A stretch of 59,986 bases of DNA from assembly GCA_003116975.1 (NCBI GenBank), contig BGKB01000277.1, positions 1-59,986 on the forward strand. Direction: 5' to 3'. This DNA is from Aurantiochytrium sp. KH105. Taxonomy: Eukaryota; Sar; Bigyra; Thraustochytrida; Thraustochytriidae. The notes under the pieces were generated by a model. That model made no database searches, was not told the origin of the DNA, and saw only the letters and a list, made by a program, of their open reading frames with translations. Numbering within the stretch: position 1 is the stretch's first letter; each line of letters begins with the position of its first letter. The position numbers and the translations under genes are program-made. This document shows, one piece after another, positions 22,201-29,336 of the stretch.

Positions 22201-22497
22201 AATGGACATGATCGCCACAAGCACGAGATTGCCGACAAGATAGGTATGCGTCCATTCTTCCTGGACGTGTTTGCGGGCTTCGACCTTGGGCGTGGAGCCT
22301 TTGAGGTATATCTGTCGAAATTGAGCTTGCGTTGCGCTGAGCCTTCGCGAAGAGGTTGCTGTCGCCGCGGGTGCGAGTTTGCCAATATCCTGGAGGAAAC
22401 CCTCGATGGCTGCATCGTCAATGTGTTTCGCGCACGGCTTTTCTGTGGTCTTGATGGCTTTGACTGCCTTTACTGCCGGCTCGGGGCCCACCTTCAT
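13237..22497 (-). CDS. Giant polytopic surface protein with DCGG Cys-rich repeats and a Pro-Thr stalk
   Basis: A 3086-residue protein in one exon, from the ATG at 22497 (the frame is open further but with a basic, unlikely leader). Order: a cytosolic tail with Lys-rich start; nine hydrophobic segments between about residues 85 and 517, the last pair enclosing a loop with an NASCC motif; six copies of a Cys module of the form C-x-[ND]-G-[IV]-x5-E-x2-[VI]-D-C-G (about 550-940) separated by Cys-rich EGF-like spacers; a carboxypeptidase-regulatory-like beta domain; a Pro-Thr stalk (about 1343-1690); an EGF-like CSGQGVC...CYCNTGYVGYDC module; a PAN/apple-like segment; and a ricin-B-like ICLEAN...LCEEGYDAQYF stretch near the C-terminus. 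Many N-x-S/T sites fit an extracellular location. Probably adhesive, cell wall-associated or sensory. No orthologue is recognised. Confidence 0.75.
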   Translation of the reverse strand: MKVGPEPAVKAVKAIKTTEKPCAKHIDDAAIEGFLQDIGKLAPAATATSSRRLSATQAQFRQIYLKGSTPKVEARKHVQEEWTHTYLVGNLVLVAIMSIALIISGNASHNASVTEEISSPVGPVMILCGSVMLASACVGIYGAQRVSEDLEVDDDGLETPGQYLLQLYFHLAFTLNLIILPISLINLTDPNSILNYGLYGDTEYYANISAVISLLICLLTIISLRPTIMIVTIYEMAQSFLESFAIILVVLGIVGLRLCFSLLEYAQVLDDETVNSSPIVIGIYLMITLCLILIILSVFGFGAAMIEHVALLKFHAGAMGFLLVCTFAVLIGLAVADIETAILGSCRSVLQIMSYEWWESAVSCNKYGGAAMGAQVEVYNETTAAYEYSSAGVGDSANCPNKTQVAFAWEFYTPPSQTNSTNSTALTNPEGCLNASCCQLLAFSITQLTSILLFGICMLILCVAIALRSDIWLIRHRNVQTERVKNLSRQRARTLISLISTLLLAAVVLIAVSASSSSDRISASEVADTLDKDTYAIELIAIATSTNVGVCFNGVQEGNETDVDCGGIASLGGCTARCALERKCLLDSDCISGHCNQTSTRCRRETFWEQCTNGIRDGEETAIDCGGGQCRSYLLEIMNSDTSSDEDDSVAFLCAAGAACTTDADCLSQRCYDGVCISCQDGVRNGDEGDVDCGSPQCIDYYRNYPEDNPANVSAAGENVTADANGRCIDGSTCSSPEQCTSGVCHETLGVCVSCSNGIRDGDETGIDCGGRVCSRRCSVSKGCQHMYDCQTQRCTSDCANGFCSLGVCETVYASANANLDADLLGSSAAFTYISEECSNGVQSVHETDVDCGGDLCTTLGLVCEDGQTCTANRDCDSNFCSSGVCVSCENGIVDGNETDIDCGGSACSLRCDIGENCLVSSDCVNGTFCWTNEELSAALEAVERFNLTDIVDQIYLPDVNTCQNIVTLSVEADQSAIYYEGAALGTIYTQISIPMTQSQAATTSTNSTVEVDDDDAEAAEGRGRRLSFRHRRRTQTSSGVVSGLQGLTSLTEPWALLCTLKSVYVVEDGNQFVVENANGAEVYLTDEQTLIINRIWGSYAPDVRIYPTSCSPGHEDGITIQRRDSTECINYYTIYSAVPAATFRVASSTYITGRVVSTDGSPVDGAYVRMWSIRAGECLAAANATNNSECTEECTQYSGVYGSCLSPCCSWEEEDGIALTDCVGTSAANTNKIQTTDLDGYFEIVIPEFTTVDSGLQYHFGMTITHDYFTSSQGSAFNVEPGSLMELGNITLSPSSLEACGCKSFASQDLAGDDLLCKNPVTGYCIAYEESCAQHLEYLACDNTITPNPTPLPTRMPTARPTATPTVSPTNAPTNTPTLFPTDAPTDAPTLFPTDAPTDAPTLFPSDAPTDAPTKAPTPPTMSPTLSPSASPTKSPTDPTQRPTDAPTDAPTDAPTDTPTNAPTDAPTDTPTGAPTMAPTDAPTDAPTDAPTDAPTETPTDAPTDAPTDAPTDAPTMAPTDAPTKAPTDAPTNAPTDMPTNSPTNAPTDTPTNSPTNAPTDTPTNSPTMSPTDSPTEAPTDAPTDTPTRAPTDPTMTPTQSPSETPTMAPTDPTARPTLSPTDAPTEAPTHRPTLSPTTSPTNAPTLSPTTSPTNAPTVSPTSSPTKTPTAHPTHAPTLFPTLRPTTYREPFAELSFSSCNFGWLEDAYQGIQDLVESTARNHAGDASFASLSQFRAVWTESFSLEVTSLADCDREIDPDELEESLVTARCGTLLSEASSCSVSLVQALDDVYNVTMDFSIKGLSDAYLLDRVAASPRFQVAAITHPLVTRLRETELACWDELAIISSPTLLSSAGTYTVEVRVENIYASKYNAKVVAIQNALKRVDLSSNEYLQALPCSSDATVEVCPPTRTCSGQGVCCDADLAATAGCPTLGACYCNTGYVGYDCSMQPTQEPTPQPTPRCVPNEVLTDLMTDVDSVLWTICSQEGACETNPLICSYESDGSDASGSGCPDGEWTTVFHQKDCRVTYNLGEQIINALFALSRSWRYEIAEEPYLYYVLLDQEVPDGFSAYSMMLDNWSSLNGTHLINKNFTLYPTEADMVNGTNRWSFANYDDDVGFPRDARPLEQGTSDYIQSYQWKWAKSYCGVAGRKTPIVSEFSFSLCIPDDGFSLPEDSVAESSSEEAETFAVQGSVVDIQAGLGVEATLRLFRGTVPAYENVQHFYAADVEVDVVELTSGSATELTETSAAGITSCASDSNETSSLVKLAIRNSSFVLPDLESGSYTLVIDHAPGLAAAALGYTEDEVQVLGAAVFHTRVATFSVDEQATTIDVEVARVVEEGSMLVAFESESLEVDLIVEFESSEEGDSCKVSSKMLSDDACSCGGAKLIRSDTALQANGKAMQVILFTQLRSSIYRFVAGRTKPVASSTYKMHRDDGHCGPNYPLESGEPAQCPPVAVTWGDGLRELRPCCHITQGSCGLSDAYCLSRYSIDYRIFLDDEWTTWTREDLLCNRPDYLTDDGNLATCPLESPCCGPNTRCGALEYHCNSATSIDYTSMYALLSNGTLSAEALATLQSGAEPLEASQAVIQIYTSSGLANTIELADPTDPINYLDGHEYEEGVASASGTFFRAFCIDATLETPQLHEYPAPRYFQWRGELNAMSTTCPATGNCTYLRVNDIRTVSSRSDGVTTPELNGVYVQRYATTSGYRAYPGYYITTTEAACRVYVTDPRTSRSVWSMYASAESGELDAQTCMDICEESSACEVISYIEALNSNTQTYVHYCRFHADVHLCGGLLSRTLYATREYTVYEKRSSTKSAATWYTKLDTMYLEEGEQVHLYKDESAETWYFDADLIPGNGLYASAEALTDSEVPPAQGWRHVLNFDDDLTYRQIQPASMKQYADDCLLGGNFPSLNETIGENACPCGSGNARRANCYAQSCSRFPLRIKGENICLEANAYRGRLMSNLCEEGYDAQYFIFNKATNQLETRLTTSSGDTNAYVVYLDEYLDFKLELVANPTQTVEDAVQIYVSDEYICQIQEEETIASYEDSLLDRRKCIFLGAAPGDAPLLLDATYADLWTSFTII
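17430..18470 (-). repeat. Pro-Thr tetrapeptide (PTxA-type) coding repeat
   Basis: About 1 kb of tandem 12-nt units encoding P-T-[D/N/S/K/E/R]-[A/T/S/M]. Longer blocks are duplicated, for instance repeated 'PTNSPTNAPTDT' and 'TLFPTDAPTDAP' cassettes, showing expansion by unequal exchange or slippage. It should form an extended, O-glycosylated stalk. Confidence 0.9.
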
Positions 22498-23377
22498 TGT
22501 CGCTTGCTTCCTTGCTAGCTTGCTTGCTCGCTGCCGCCGTTGGGAGCTGTTGTTTCTGATCGACGACGAAGAGAGGTCACGCGCTATTGTAGATCTTCGC
22601 GTCAGGAAGCCACGTCTGGGCCGACGCGCGCGTGACGGCGGCTCAAGGCCTTGGCAGGCTGGCCACGCCACGCAGGATTTGCTGTCCCGTGCTCTGAGGT
22701 CATGGGACGCAACAAGAATTCCGTTGACCTCTGGGGTATCGTGCACGATACTAGATATATGGGAAAAAAAAAAAATCCTCACCTTTTGCATGATCTCGGG
22801 GAGAGTGGGAGCAGTCAATCTGCTCAGATCCTGGTTGGTAAAAGCCTAGAACTGCTGTGTGGCAAACAGATTTGGCGACACGTAGGTAGGTCTATGGCGA
22901 GAATATGATTTCGATTTTTAGTGAGGAGAAGGGAGGAGCAGGTCCGCGGACCAGGTCGGGGGGAGGGGGTAGCGAGACCACCACTTGACTTGTGCTCACT
23001 TTACATTCGCCCGTGCTTTTTAGATTTCTCGAGTGTTGCAGTGAGTAAATACATCAATTTAGGCCTAGACTTTTGACTGATTTATACATGCGTCTGGCAA
23101 GCTTTTCATTTGTTGTCATCACCACGACGACGACGACGATGATGACGATGTTGATGAGGAGGAGGAACGTCGAAACAGACGCAACATGCATCAGAGTACT
23201 AGTACATTCTTTTGCATCCAGACATTTTACCTTGCGTAAAGAACTGACGCTTCCTGTCATTCTCTTGACAGTAATCTATTTCTTTGGATTTTGGCATGGT
23301 CAAAGAATCACGATACGCTTCCTACGATCGCTTCATGTGGTCTCTACTCTTTGCCGTCGACACTTGGTGTACCGACT
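22498..23377. other. Upstream region of the giant gene and 3' flank of the small Cys-rich gene
   Basis: Contains an A run at about 22765-22774, a 'gggggaggggg' stretch near 22960, TAGGCCTA at 23060 and an imperfect (GAC/GAT)n tract at about 23123-23160. No coding region is supported. Confidence 0.45.
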
Positions 23378-23893
23378 TCATAATCGAAAAATGCCACCGT
23401 CATCTTGTTGACGCACGAGGATACTGAGCGATTTCTTGTCTTGGTCCGTGGCAGACGGCGCGGGAGACGCACAGCACGCCGCGCAAAGCGACGCCCCGCA
23501 CGTCGCGGGACAGCAAAACACAGCCGCGAGACCAGTACAGCAAACGTTGCTCGCGGTATGGGACGCACTGCACCCGTTGCAGCAACACAGGAGGCAGAGG
23601 CCACCGATACAGAAGACCACGCCTGCCGTGGCCGCGCCTGCAATGAATGCAGGCTGCCGCAGATACGCAATCCACTCGTCGGGAATCTCCACGCTCAAGA
23701 GCTCTCTGGTCCCGGTCCCGGCCCCGGCCCCAGCTGCACTTGCGGGCCTCAGTCTTGGCGCAAGCCCGTCCGCCAGAACCGTCTGCGCGGCGGCGGCCAG
23801 CGCGAGCACCGCCGCCACGACCGCAAGCCTTGTCTGCGGCCGCGGATGTCGCCGCCGCCGTCGGTCCCGGCGTGCGTCCGAGACCTTTCGCAT
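23378..23893 (-). CDS. Small Cys-rich membrane protein, function unknown
   Basis: A 171-residue product from the ATG at 23893; the frame is open further upstream only to a TTG. A very basic N-terminus (RRDRRRRRHPRPQTR) precedes a hydrophobic 20-residue segment ending in ALAAAAQTVLADG, a plausible signal peptide or signal anchor. A second hydrophobic segment (AFIAGAATAGVVFCIGG) runs into a Cys-rich block with about 15 cysteines in CCC/CC pairs, a pattern typical of palmitoylated membrane-edge proteins. The opposite strand is also open, because of GC content, but its translations have no comparable organisation. Confidence 0.5.
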   Translation of the reverse strand: MRKVSDARRDRRRRRHPRPQTRLAVVAAVLALAAAAQTVLADGLAPRLRPASAAGAGAGTGTRELLSVEIPDEWIAYLRQPAFIAGAATAGVVFCIGGLCLLCCCNGCSASHTASNVCCTGLAAVFCCPATCGASLCAACCASPAPSATDQDKKSLSILVRQQDDGGIFRL

Positions 23894-24580
23894 CCTCGCC
23901 CGGCAACTTCGGGTTCTGTTCGAGTTCTTGGGCTTGGGGTTCCCCAGCTCGAGGACCCAGCTCTCATCGCTGGGACGCGAGAACCTGCGCAACGTGGACT
24001 TTTCTCCGCCCGCCGTCGACGACGAGGACGACGCGCATGAGAAGGAGAGTGAAGAGGATGATGGTGATGAGGCGGGGGTGCTGAGAGAGAGAGAGAGAGA
24101 GCAGGTTTCTTTTGTGTCGACCTACGTGCGGTTGAAGTGGAGAGAAGATTCTCGGGGCGTCTGGCTTGACTCGAGCTGGAGGGAATGAGTATTCAAGGTG
24201 GGAGGGAGAACGGTGGCTAGGTAGGTTGATTGATGTCGAGCGTCTAGTCTATGTATAGGTGGTACGGTATGGCAAGGGAAGGCTCTGTTTCAAGACGTTG
24301 GTTCGACGTGGCGGCACATTTCCCTGACAAGAGAGAAAGGCTTGCGCGTTTTCAGGTCGATATAGTGTGTTTTCATGCAGTACTGGCTCTTTGGACTCGA
24401 GACAAGTCCGCAGCAGCAGCAGCCGTATGGTAGTCTTACCAATGATTTTGTTCACTTATATAAATGGAATTAAGGTTCAATTGCCAAGCTTGACTTGTCT
24501 TGTCTTGACTCCGCTCAAGCTCTGTGTGCAACGAGATTGGAGATCCTTCCCCTCCGCCTTCCCGGCGCTCGGGCCGTTCA
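23894..24580. other. Region between the small Cys-rich gene and the SRPBCC gene
   Basis: Includes a (GA)n tract at about 24083-24101 and a short CAG-rich stretch at 24408-24425. The open frames present are antisense or low complexity. Confidence 0.4.
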
Positions 24581-25222
24581 TCAGAGTAATGAGTAGTCGA
24601 CGTCGCTCGTGGACTCGACTGTCTGCTTGATGCGATCTAGAAGCTCGACGTGGGCACGGAGAGCTCTTCTCGTCACGTACCAGGAAATGAGGCGCGGAGC
24701 ATGCACACTGAGCTCCTCGTGCAGGACAACTGCGCCGTGGTGCTCGGAGAGACTCCACACCGATGTGATACAGACCCCAAAGTTAAGGTACGCAGCAGTC
24801 ACGATCCGATTCTCGTGTGTTTGAAGCACATCGAGGCGATACTTTTGCGCAAAGAAAGGCGAAGGAATGCACCCTATTGATTCCCAGACCTTGTAGCGAT
24901 GGAGCTCGTACGATTGAGATTGATCTTTTCTGTGCGAGGATGACATGGATGAATTCATTCGTGAATAAGAAGAAGAAGAGCTTGATGAGCTTGAAGCACT
25001 TCGTGAGAGATCGTATTCTTGGGGATCCACTGCTGACCTGGAATGCGCAAGACTAGCGTGGTGTCCCGCAATAACGCTCGTTGGAGAGTCTCGGACGCAT
25101 TCCGTGCGGACAACATGCGGATGCAAGGTGTTGATGTGTGCGAAGCTCCTCAGCAGACTCATGACAGCCTCCGCGGAGCTGTCAATCTCTACGACATTGA
25201 CCACAGAGCTCGTCTCGTTCAT
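24581..25222 (-). CDS. SRPBCC/START-like lipid- or ligand-binding protein
   Basis: A 213-residue protein from the ATG at 25222; an upstream GTG would add 25 residues. It begins NETSSVVNVVEIDSSAEAVMSLLRSF, the beta1-alpha1 opening of SRPBCC (START/polyketide-cyclase-like) folds. The second half has the strand pattern YRLDVLQ, RIVTAAYL, ITSVWSLSEH and GAVVLHEELSVHAP, ending in the long helix RALRAHVELLDRIKQTVE that closes the ligand tunnel. A Ser-rich insert of about 40 residues (SSSSSSSSSYSRMNSSMSSS) splits the domain. START-like proteins bind lipids or other hydrophobic ligands. The ligand is unknown, and the assignment is by fold pattern only. Confidence 0.6.
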   Translation of the reverse strand: MNETSSVVNVVEIDSSAEAVMSLLRSFAHINTLHPHVVRTECVRDSPTSVIAGHHASLAHSRSAVDPQEYDLSRSASSSSSSSSSYSRMNSSMSSSHRKDQSQSYELHRYKVWESIGCIPSPFFAQKYRLDVLQTHENRIVTAAYLNFGVCITSVWSLSEHHGAVVLHEELSVHAPRLISWYVTRRALRAHVELLDRIKQTVESTSDVDYSLL

Positions 25223-25357
25223 GGCGTTCCTCTTTGCTGGGTCGCCAGGCGGCCAGCTTCTCAACGTTGACACCACAAACTGGCAGGCGGTCTCCACGAG
25301 TTGTCTGCCTTTCTGATTGTCTGTCTGTCTGAATGTGTGTCTGTCGTCGGCCAGTGC

Positions 25358-25408
25358 TGAGCCGTCCTCAGACTATTCGCGATGAGCCGTCCTCAGACTA
25401 TTCGCGAT
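25358..25408. repeat. 25-nt tandem duplication
   Basis: Two identical copies of a unit containing 'gccgtcctcagactattcgc', back to back. Confidence 0.9.
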
Positions 25409-25881
25409 GAGCGTGTCGTGGCTGCACGTGCTCGGTTACCCCGTCCCGCGAAAAGCCTCGTTCTCAAATGGTATGGTATGGTATTCGTAGGATCGCACTC
25501 GCAGCAACAAGAAGGTATGGACCTCGCTCCGGGCCTTGGGCCTTGCTGACCCTTTTTCTTCGCGTTGTTCTTGAGTCGGCGGGTCCTAGCCGGAGCCAGC
25601 CACTGGGCCGTCGTCGTCGTCGCCACCGTCGCCGGCACAGCGACGCCCGCCCGGTCTCTCTCCCGGCGGCCCTCGCCTTCGCGTTCGCGTTCTGCTCGCT
25701 CCTGCTCCTCCGCAGCGCGCGCGAGGGCGGAAAGTACGCCTCGTACCGCAAGATGGACGGACGGCGATGGGACGCTGACGCGATACTAACCCAAAACCCG
25801 GGCGGGGCAGCTCCCTGACCCGGCTGAAGGCCAGGTCAAGCGCCTGACTCGGCGTCTGTATACTCTCTGCCTTCCTACCTC

Positions 25882-25928
25882 CTTCTTCTTCTTCTTCTTC
25901 TTCTTCTTCTTCTTCTTCTTCTTCTTCG
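25882..25928. repeat. (CTT)n microsatellite
   Basis: About fifteen CTT units, giving poly-Glu or poly-Ser in spurious translations. Confidence 0.95.
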
Positions 25929-26286
25929 ACTCCATCTTGGTGGCTACTTCGATGGATGGCTGCCTTGTTCGCCGACTCCAACTTGGTCTTCATCTCGGTC
26001 TCAATTCAGTCTTCTGCTTCGATGGATGGTCATTTTGTTCTTCGAATCGATCTTGGTCTTCTTCATCTTGGTCTTCTTCATCTTCTGCTTTGATGGACGA
26101 TCGAGGAGCGCGGCGGCGGCAGCGCAAGCAAACGACCAAAGCCGCGCGGCATTGAGCCGAGCCGAGGCGAGGCGAGGGGAGGGCCGCGGCGCGAGAGGAC
26201 GCAGCGCCAGGAGCGAGCTTGGACGCCGCAGCCGGTGGCGACGGCGACGGCGACGGCGGGACGATTCGCGTGAGGCCCTCGCTGCC

Positions 26287-26340
26287 AGAGCGCGACGCAG
26301 CGCGCTCTTGCGCAGAGCGCGACGCAGCGCGCTCTTGCGC
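26287..26340. repeat. 27-nt tandem duplication
   Basis: Two perfect copies of a unit starting agagcgcgacgcagcg, with a third partial copy starting at 26341, about 70 bases before the SMS-like/FHA start codon. Confidence 0.9.
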
Positions 26341-26410
26341 AGAGCGTGACGCAAAGCGAAGATAAATTGGGCGCAGATCTTCGCGCGGCAAAAACGCAGG
26401 CGGAGGCAAG

Positions 26411-27551
26411 ATGATCTTGTGTCCTGTGCTCATGCTGAGGGAGATCCGGGCAGAGGTCCTGGACGAGGAACCGCCCAAGCCCAAAGGAGGAGGTGTGCTT
26501 CCGATGGTGGCCGTCTGGGCGACGGCCGGGTTTGCGGCGCAAACGATGCGCGAGTACGCCTTTGCAAGAGCTTGGCCTGAATTTGAGCAGATTGGACCGC
26601 TTCCTGATCTTGTACACGATAATGTGCAACCGAGCGCAGCGCCCGTGGCTCTTTTTCTCTGTGGCGCAGTCGCTATGCTTGCGATCGTGATCGGAAGAGC
26701 GTATCTTCGCAACAACGATTGCGGCGTTCGTCTCTTGCGGCGTGTACTCTACCTTCATGGTCTTTCGATGGTTCTACATGCGGTACGTAGCCTTGAATTA
26801 CTTTCTCCCATCCATCCGTGACCAGCTCAACTAACCTTACCATTCATTGCCGTGGTGCAAACGATGGCTGCAGACGGTCCGCCTCGCGACAACGCTGCCA
26901 TATCTCGAGGCTGACGACCGCACTTCGGTTCTTTCATTCTTCGCGCCTCCAGGCTTCATTGTGGGTCAAATCGAGCTCGTTCTCATCGCGACCTTTCTCG
27001 CCATGTGGAGCGACGACCTTTCACCGCTTACCAAGACAGTCTCCCTTGTTTATGCCTTCATTGCGCTTGTCGCTAAAGTGGCGTCTCAAGAAGCGTATAC
27101 CGTGGACGTTATGAGTACGCTCTGCTTCAGTGCACCAATCATGCTTTTACATGCTCGCTCGCTCAAATTCTGGGTACGAGCCAGTCCCAACAAGTCTGCA
27201 GCGGGGGCATCTTCGCAACATGCTGATACGCATCGCTCATGGTCTATCATTCTTGGGGATGAAACGTTACTGACATTGCGGCCCTTGGAACGCCGCGTTC
27301 TTGGACGTGCGGAACTTCCTGGTCCATGGGTCTCTCGCGCGCAGCTTCTTGTCTCCCCGCATCCACGCACGCCTGAAGCTCTTTGTGTAGAATGCATTGG
27401 ACGTCACGGTGTCACCGTGCACGATGAAAAGTACGACACTGCATGGGAAGCTGATGCTGGCACTACATTTGATTGGTTCCCTGACCAGAGCATTGAGATC
27501 GCCTCGCGCGAGAATGAAGCCTACTTTCTCGCACTCGCGCAACCGAAATAG
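26411..27551 (+). CDS. Sphingomyelin-synthase-like pseudoenzyme fused to an FHA-like domain, two exons
   Basis: Exon 1 is 26411-26782 and exon 2 is 26874-27551 (phase 0), giving about 349 residues. Six hydrophobic segments and the family motifs show a sphingomyelin synthase (SMS/SAMD8) membrane domain: PLPDLVHD (63-70, motif D1), RRVLYLHGLS (D2) and LATTLP (D3). In motif D4 the SGHT catalytic site reads VGQI (Gln156 for His). In the last motif HYTVDV reads AYTVDV (Ala198 for His), while Asp202 remains. Both histidines used in phosphocholine transfer are therefore gone. After the last helix, residues 245-349 match an FHA domain of the aprataxin/PNKP type: VLGR (Gly268, Arg269), VSRAQ (Ser278, Arg279), ECIGRHGVTV and a final YFLAL strand. 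FHA domains bind phosphothreonine. The fusion lies inside exon 2, so splicing cannot have created it. Likely a membrane-anchored phospho-reader or lipid sensor. Confidence 0.75.
26783..26873 (+). other. Intron of the SMS-like/FHA gene
   Basis: 91 nt, donor gtacgtag, branch-site-like actaacc at 26829-26835, acceptor ggctgcag. Removal restores the D2-D3 motif spacing of sphingomyelin synthases across the junction (HGLSMVLHA then TVRLATTLP). Confidence 0.85.
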
Positions 27552-27737
27552 CATCAGGTTTCCGTAGACCGACCGATTAAAAGGTTAAAAATACTTCCAA
27601 AGAGAAAAATGCCAAGCGATTGCCCTTGCGAGAAGATGATTTGCTCAGCATTCCCGAAGGGATATCAAGACCAAAAGTACACTTTTGTTGGTCAATGATC
27701 GTAAAGAAATGAGATGAAAAGATGAATCAAGTTCACA

Positions 27738-28454
27738 TTACTTGGGTGGCCACTGGATCGGCGTCTTGGGCTGGCGCAGCACACAGTGCGGCGAAGGGGC
27801 GTGAACCTCCCAGTAGTCCTCCCCGAGCTTGGGAGCATACTTTTCCTGAAGGTCCTCGGGCACCCACGATTTCCAGTCTGCGAGCTGGACGCCGAGTGGC
27901 TGCGCCGAGCAGTACGGACGGCTGCCAGGACGCGCAAGATACTGCTGGTGGTACTGCTCGGCATAGTAAAAGGTATCGAGCGGTTTGACCTGAGTAGCAA
28001 TGGGGCGGCCAAGCTGCTCCTGATACTTGGCAATGGCCGCTTCGGCAATGCGCTTCTGGTCTTCGGTCGTGTAAAGCACAATGCTGCGGTATTGCGTGCC
28101 GCGATCGTTGCCCTGGCCGTTCACCTGAGTCGGATCGTGGCTCTGCAGGAACTGGCGGATAATGTCGACAAAGGAAATGTCTTCTGGCTTCCACGCCGCG
28201 CGCACCGCCTCCGCGTGGCCTGTGGCGCCTGTGCATACGGCCTCATACGACGGGTTCTCCATCGCGCCGCCCGCATACACGACGGCCGTGGAGTACATGC
28301 CCGGCATGCGCCAGAGCCCCACCTCTGATCCCCAGAAGCACCCATTGCCGAGGACGGTGGTCTCGTAGCCCTCAAAGTCTCCGGTCACCGGCGTCTTGAG
28401 GATGAAGTGCGGCTCCGTCACCTCGGAGCCCTGGCTGGCGCCGCTGTTGCCCAT
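27738..28454 (-). CDS. MSRA: Peptide-methionine (S)-S-oxide reductase MsrA
   Basis: A 238-residue MsrA, which reduces methionine-S-sulfoxide in proteins using thioredoxin. The catalytic signature GCFWGSE (Cys39) is followed by GMYSTAVVYAGG, the substrate-pocket NPSYEAVCTGATGHAEAV, NDRGTQYRS and the C-terminal FYYAEQYHQQYL. Two further cysteines near the end (RPYC and PHCVLRQ) are candidates for resolving residues. I start at the ATG 28454 (MGNSGASQ). The same frame stays open upstream through low-complexity GC repeats but lacks an ATG. A different-frame ATG at 29151 begins MAALLIFFTSLASLTPP, signal-peptide-like, and could be a spliced first exon targeting the enzyme to an organelle. Confidence 0.9.
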   Translation of the reverse strand: MGNSGASQGSEVTEPHFILKTPVTGDFEGYETTVLGNGCFWGSEVGLWRMPGMYSTAVVYAGGAMENPSYEAVCTGATGHAEAVRAAWKPEDISFVDIIRQFLQSHDPTQVNGQGNDRGTQYRSIVLYTTEDQKRIAEAAIAKYQEQLGRPIATQVKPLDTFYYAEQYHQQYLARPGSRPYCSAQPLGVQLADWKSWVPEDLQEKYAPKLGEDYWEVHAPSPHCVLRQPKTPIQWPPK

Positions 28455-28621
28455 GCTGGCCACGCCGCGTCTCGCGCCGCCGCCGCCGCCGCCTCCGCCT
28501 CGCGAGAGTCTCCGGGCGAGCGCGCGGGCCTGCGCGGCGAGAATCTTGCCCGCCCTGCCTGCGTCTCGTCCCCGTCCTCGTCCCCGTCCAGCTCGCGCGG
28601 GCCCGGGGTCTGCCCGAGCTC

Positions 28622-28654
28622 GACCTCGTCCTCGTGCTCGTCCTCGTCCTCGTC

Positions 28655-28701
<47 letters not shown>

Positions 28702-28702
28702 C
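28622..28702. repeat. Hexanucleotide (CTCGTC/CTCGTG)n repeat
   Basis: About thirteen CTCGTS units with C/G variation in the last base. Confidence 0.9.
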
Positions 28703-28860
28703 CAGGTCGCGCGGGTTCGGGGTCTGCCCGAGCTCGAGCTCGCTGCGACTCGTCTCCGCGGCGCCGCTCGGGCGCGTCGCGCGCACGCGGTTCTGCCGAC
28801 GGCCGTGCGCAGACCGGCCGCCTGCGTCTGCGCGCCGCGGAGGCGGAGACGGGGTCGCAG

Positions 28861-28985
28861 GAGAAGACGAAGACGAAGACGAAGACGAAGACGAAGATGG
28901 AGATGAGATGGAGATGAGATGGAGATGCAGATGGAGAAGATGGAGAAGATGGAGAAGATGGGGATGGAGGAGATGAAGATATGAT
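28861..28985. repeat. Compound (GACGAA)n and (GGAGAT/GGAGAA)n repeat
   Basis: Purine-rich compound repeat on the plus strand, in the MsrA / carbonic anhydrase spacer. Confidence 0.85.
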
Positions 28986-29336
28986 ATGGCCTCTCGTCGA
29001 GAGGGACCCACTTGTCGAGCGCGCGAGGCGCGGCGTGCAGCACCGCGGCCGGGTCGCGAGCCCGACGGGGCGGAGGAGCAAACAGCGTCGGTGACGACGA
29101 TGGGGGCGTGAGTGAGGCGAGGCTGGTGAAGAAGATGAGCAGGGCGGCCATGAGCTAGCGAGCGAGCGAGCGAGCTAGCTGCTGGTTCGATAGCAGTCCG
29201 CCATCGAGGGCAGCAAGAAGGACGCCGACAGGGACCAGGACGTTCGTGACGGCGACTTGCTCGACTTGGACTCGAGGTGCTCGTAGAGCAGAAACGCGGC
29301 GCGAAGAAGAGGAGGCGAGGTCCGGAAGAGCAGAAG

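Larger units (their letters stand above)
25223..26410. other. Repeat-rich region upstream of the SMS-like/FHA gene
   Basis: Separates the divergent SRPBCC gene and SMS-like/FHA gene. It contains three distinct tandem repeats listed separately and 'cttggtcttcttcat' duplications at 26050-26080. Frames on both strands are repeat translations. Confidence 0.5.
28455..29336. other. Repeat-rich 5' region between divergent MsrA and gamma carbonic anhydrase
   Basis: Holds a (CTCGTS)n hexanucleotide tract at 28622-28702 and a (GACGAA)n / (GGAGAT)n tract at 28861-28985. A possible leader exon of MsrA starts at 29151 on the minus strand. Several long frames over these repeats on both strands are artefacts. 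Confidence 0.55.
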
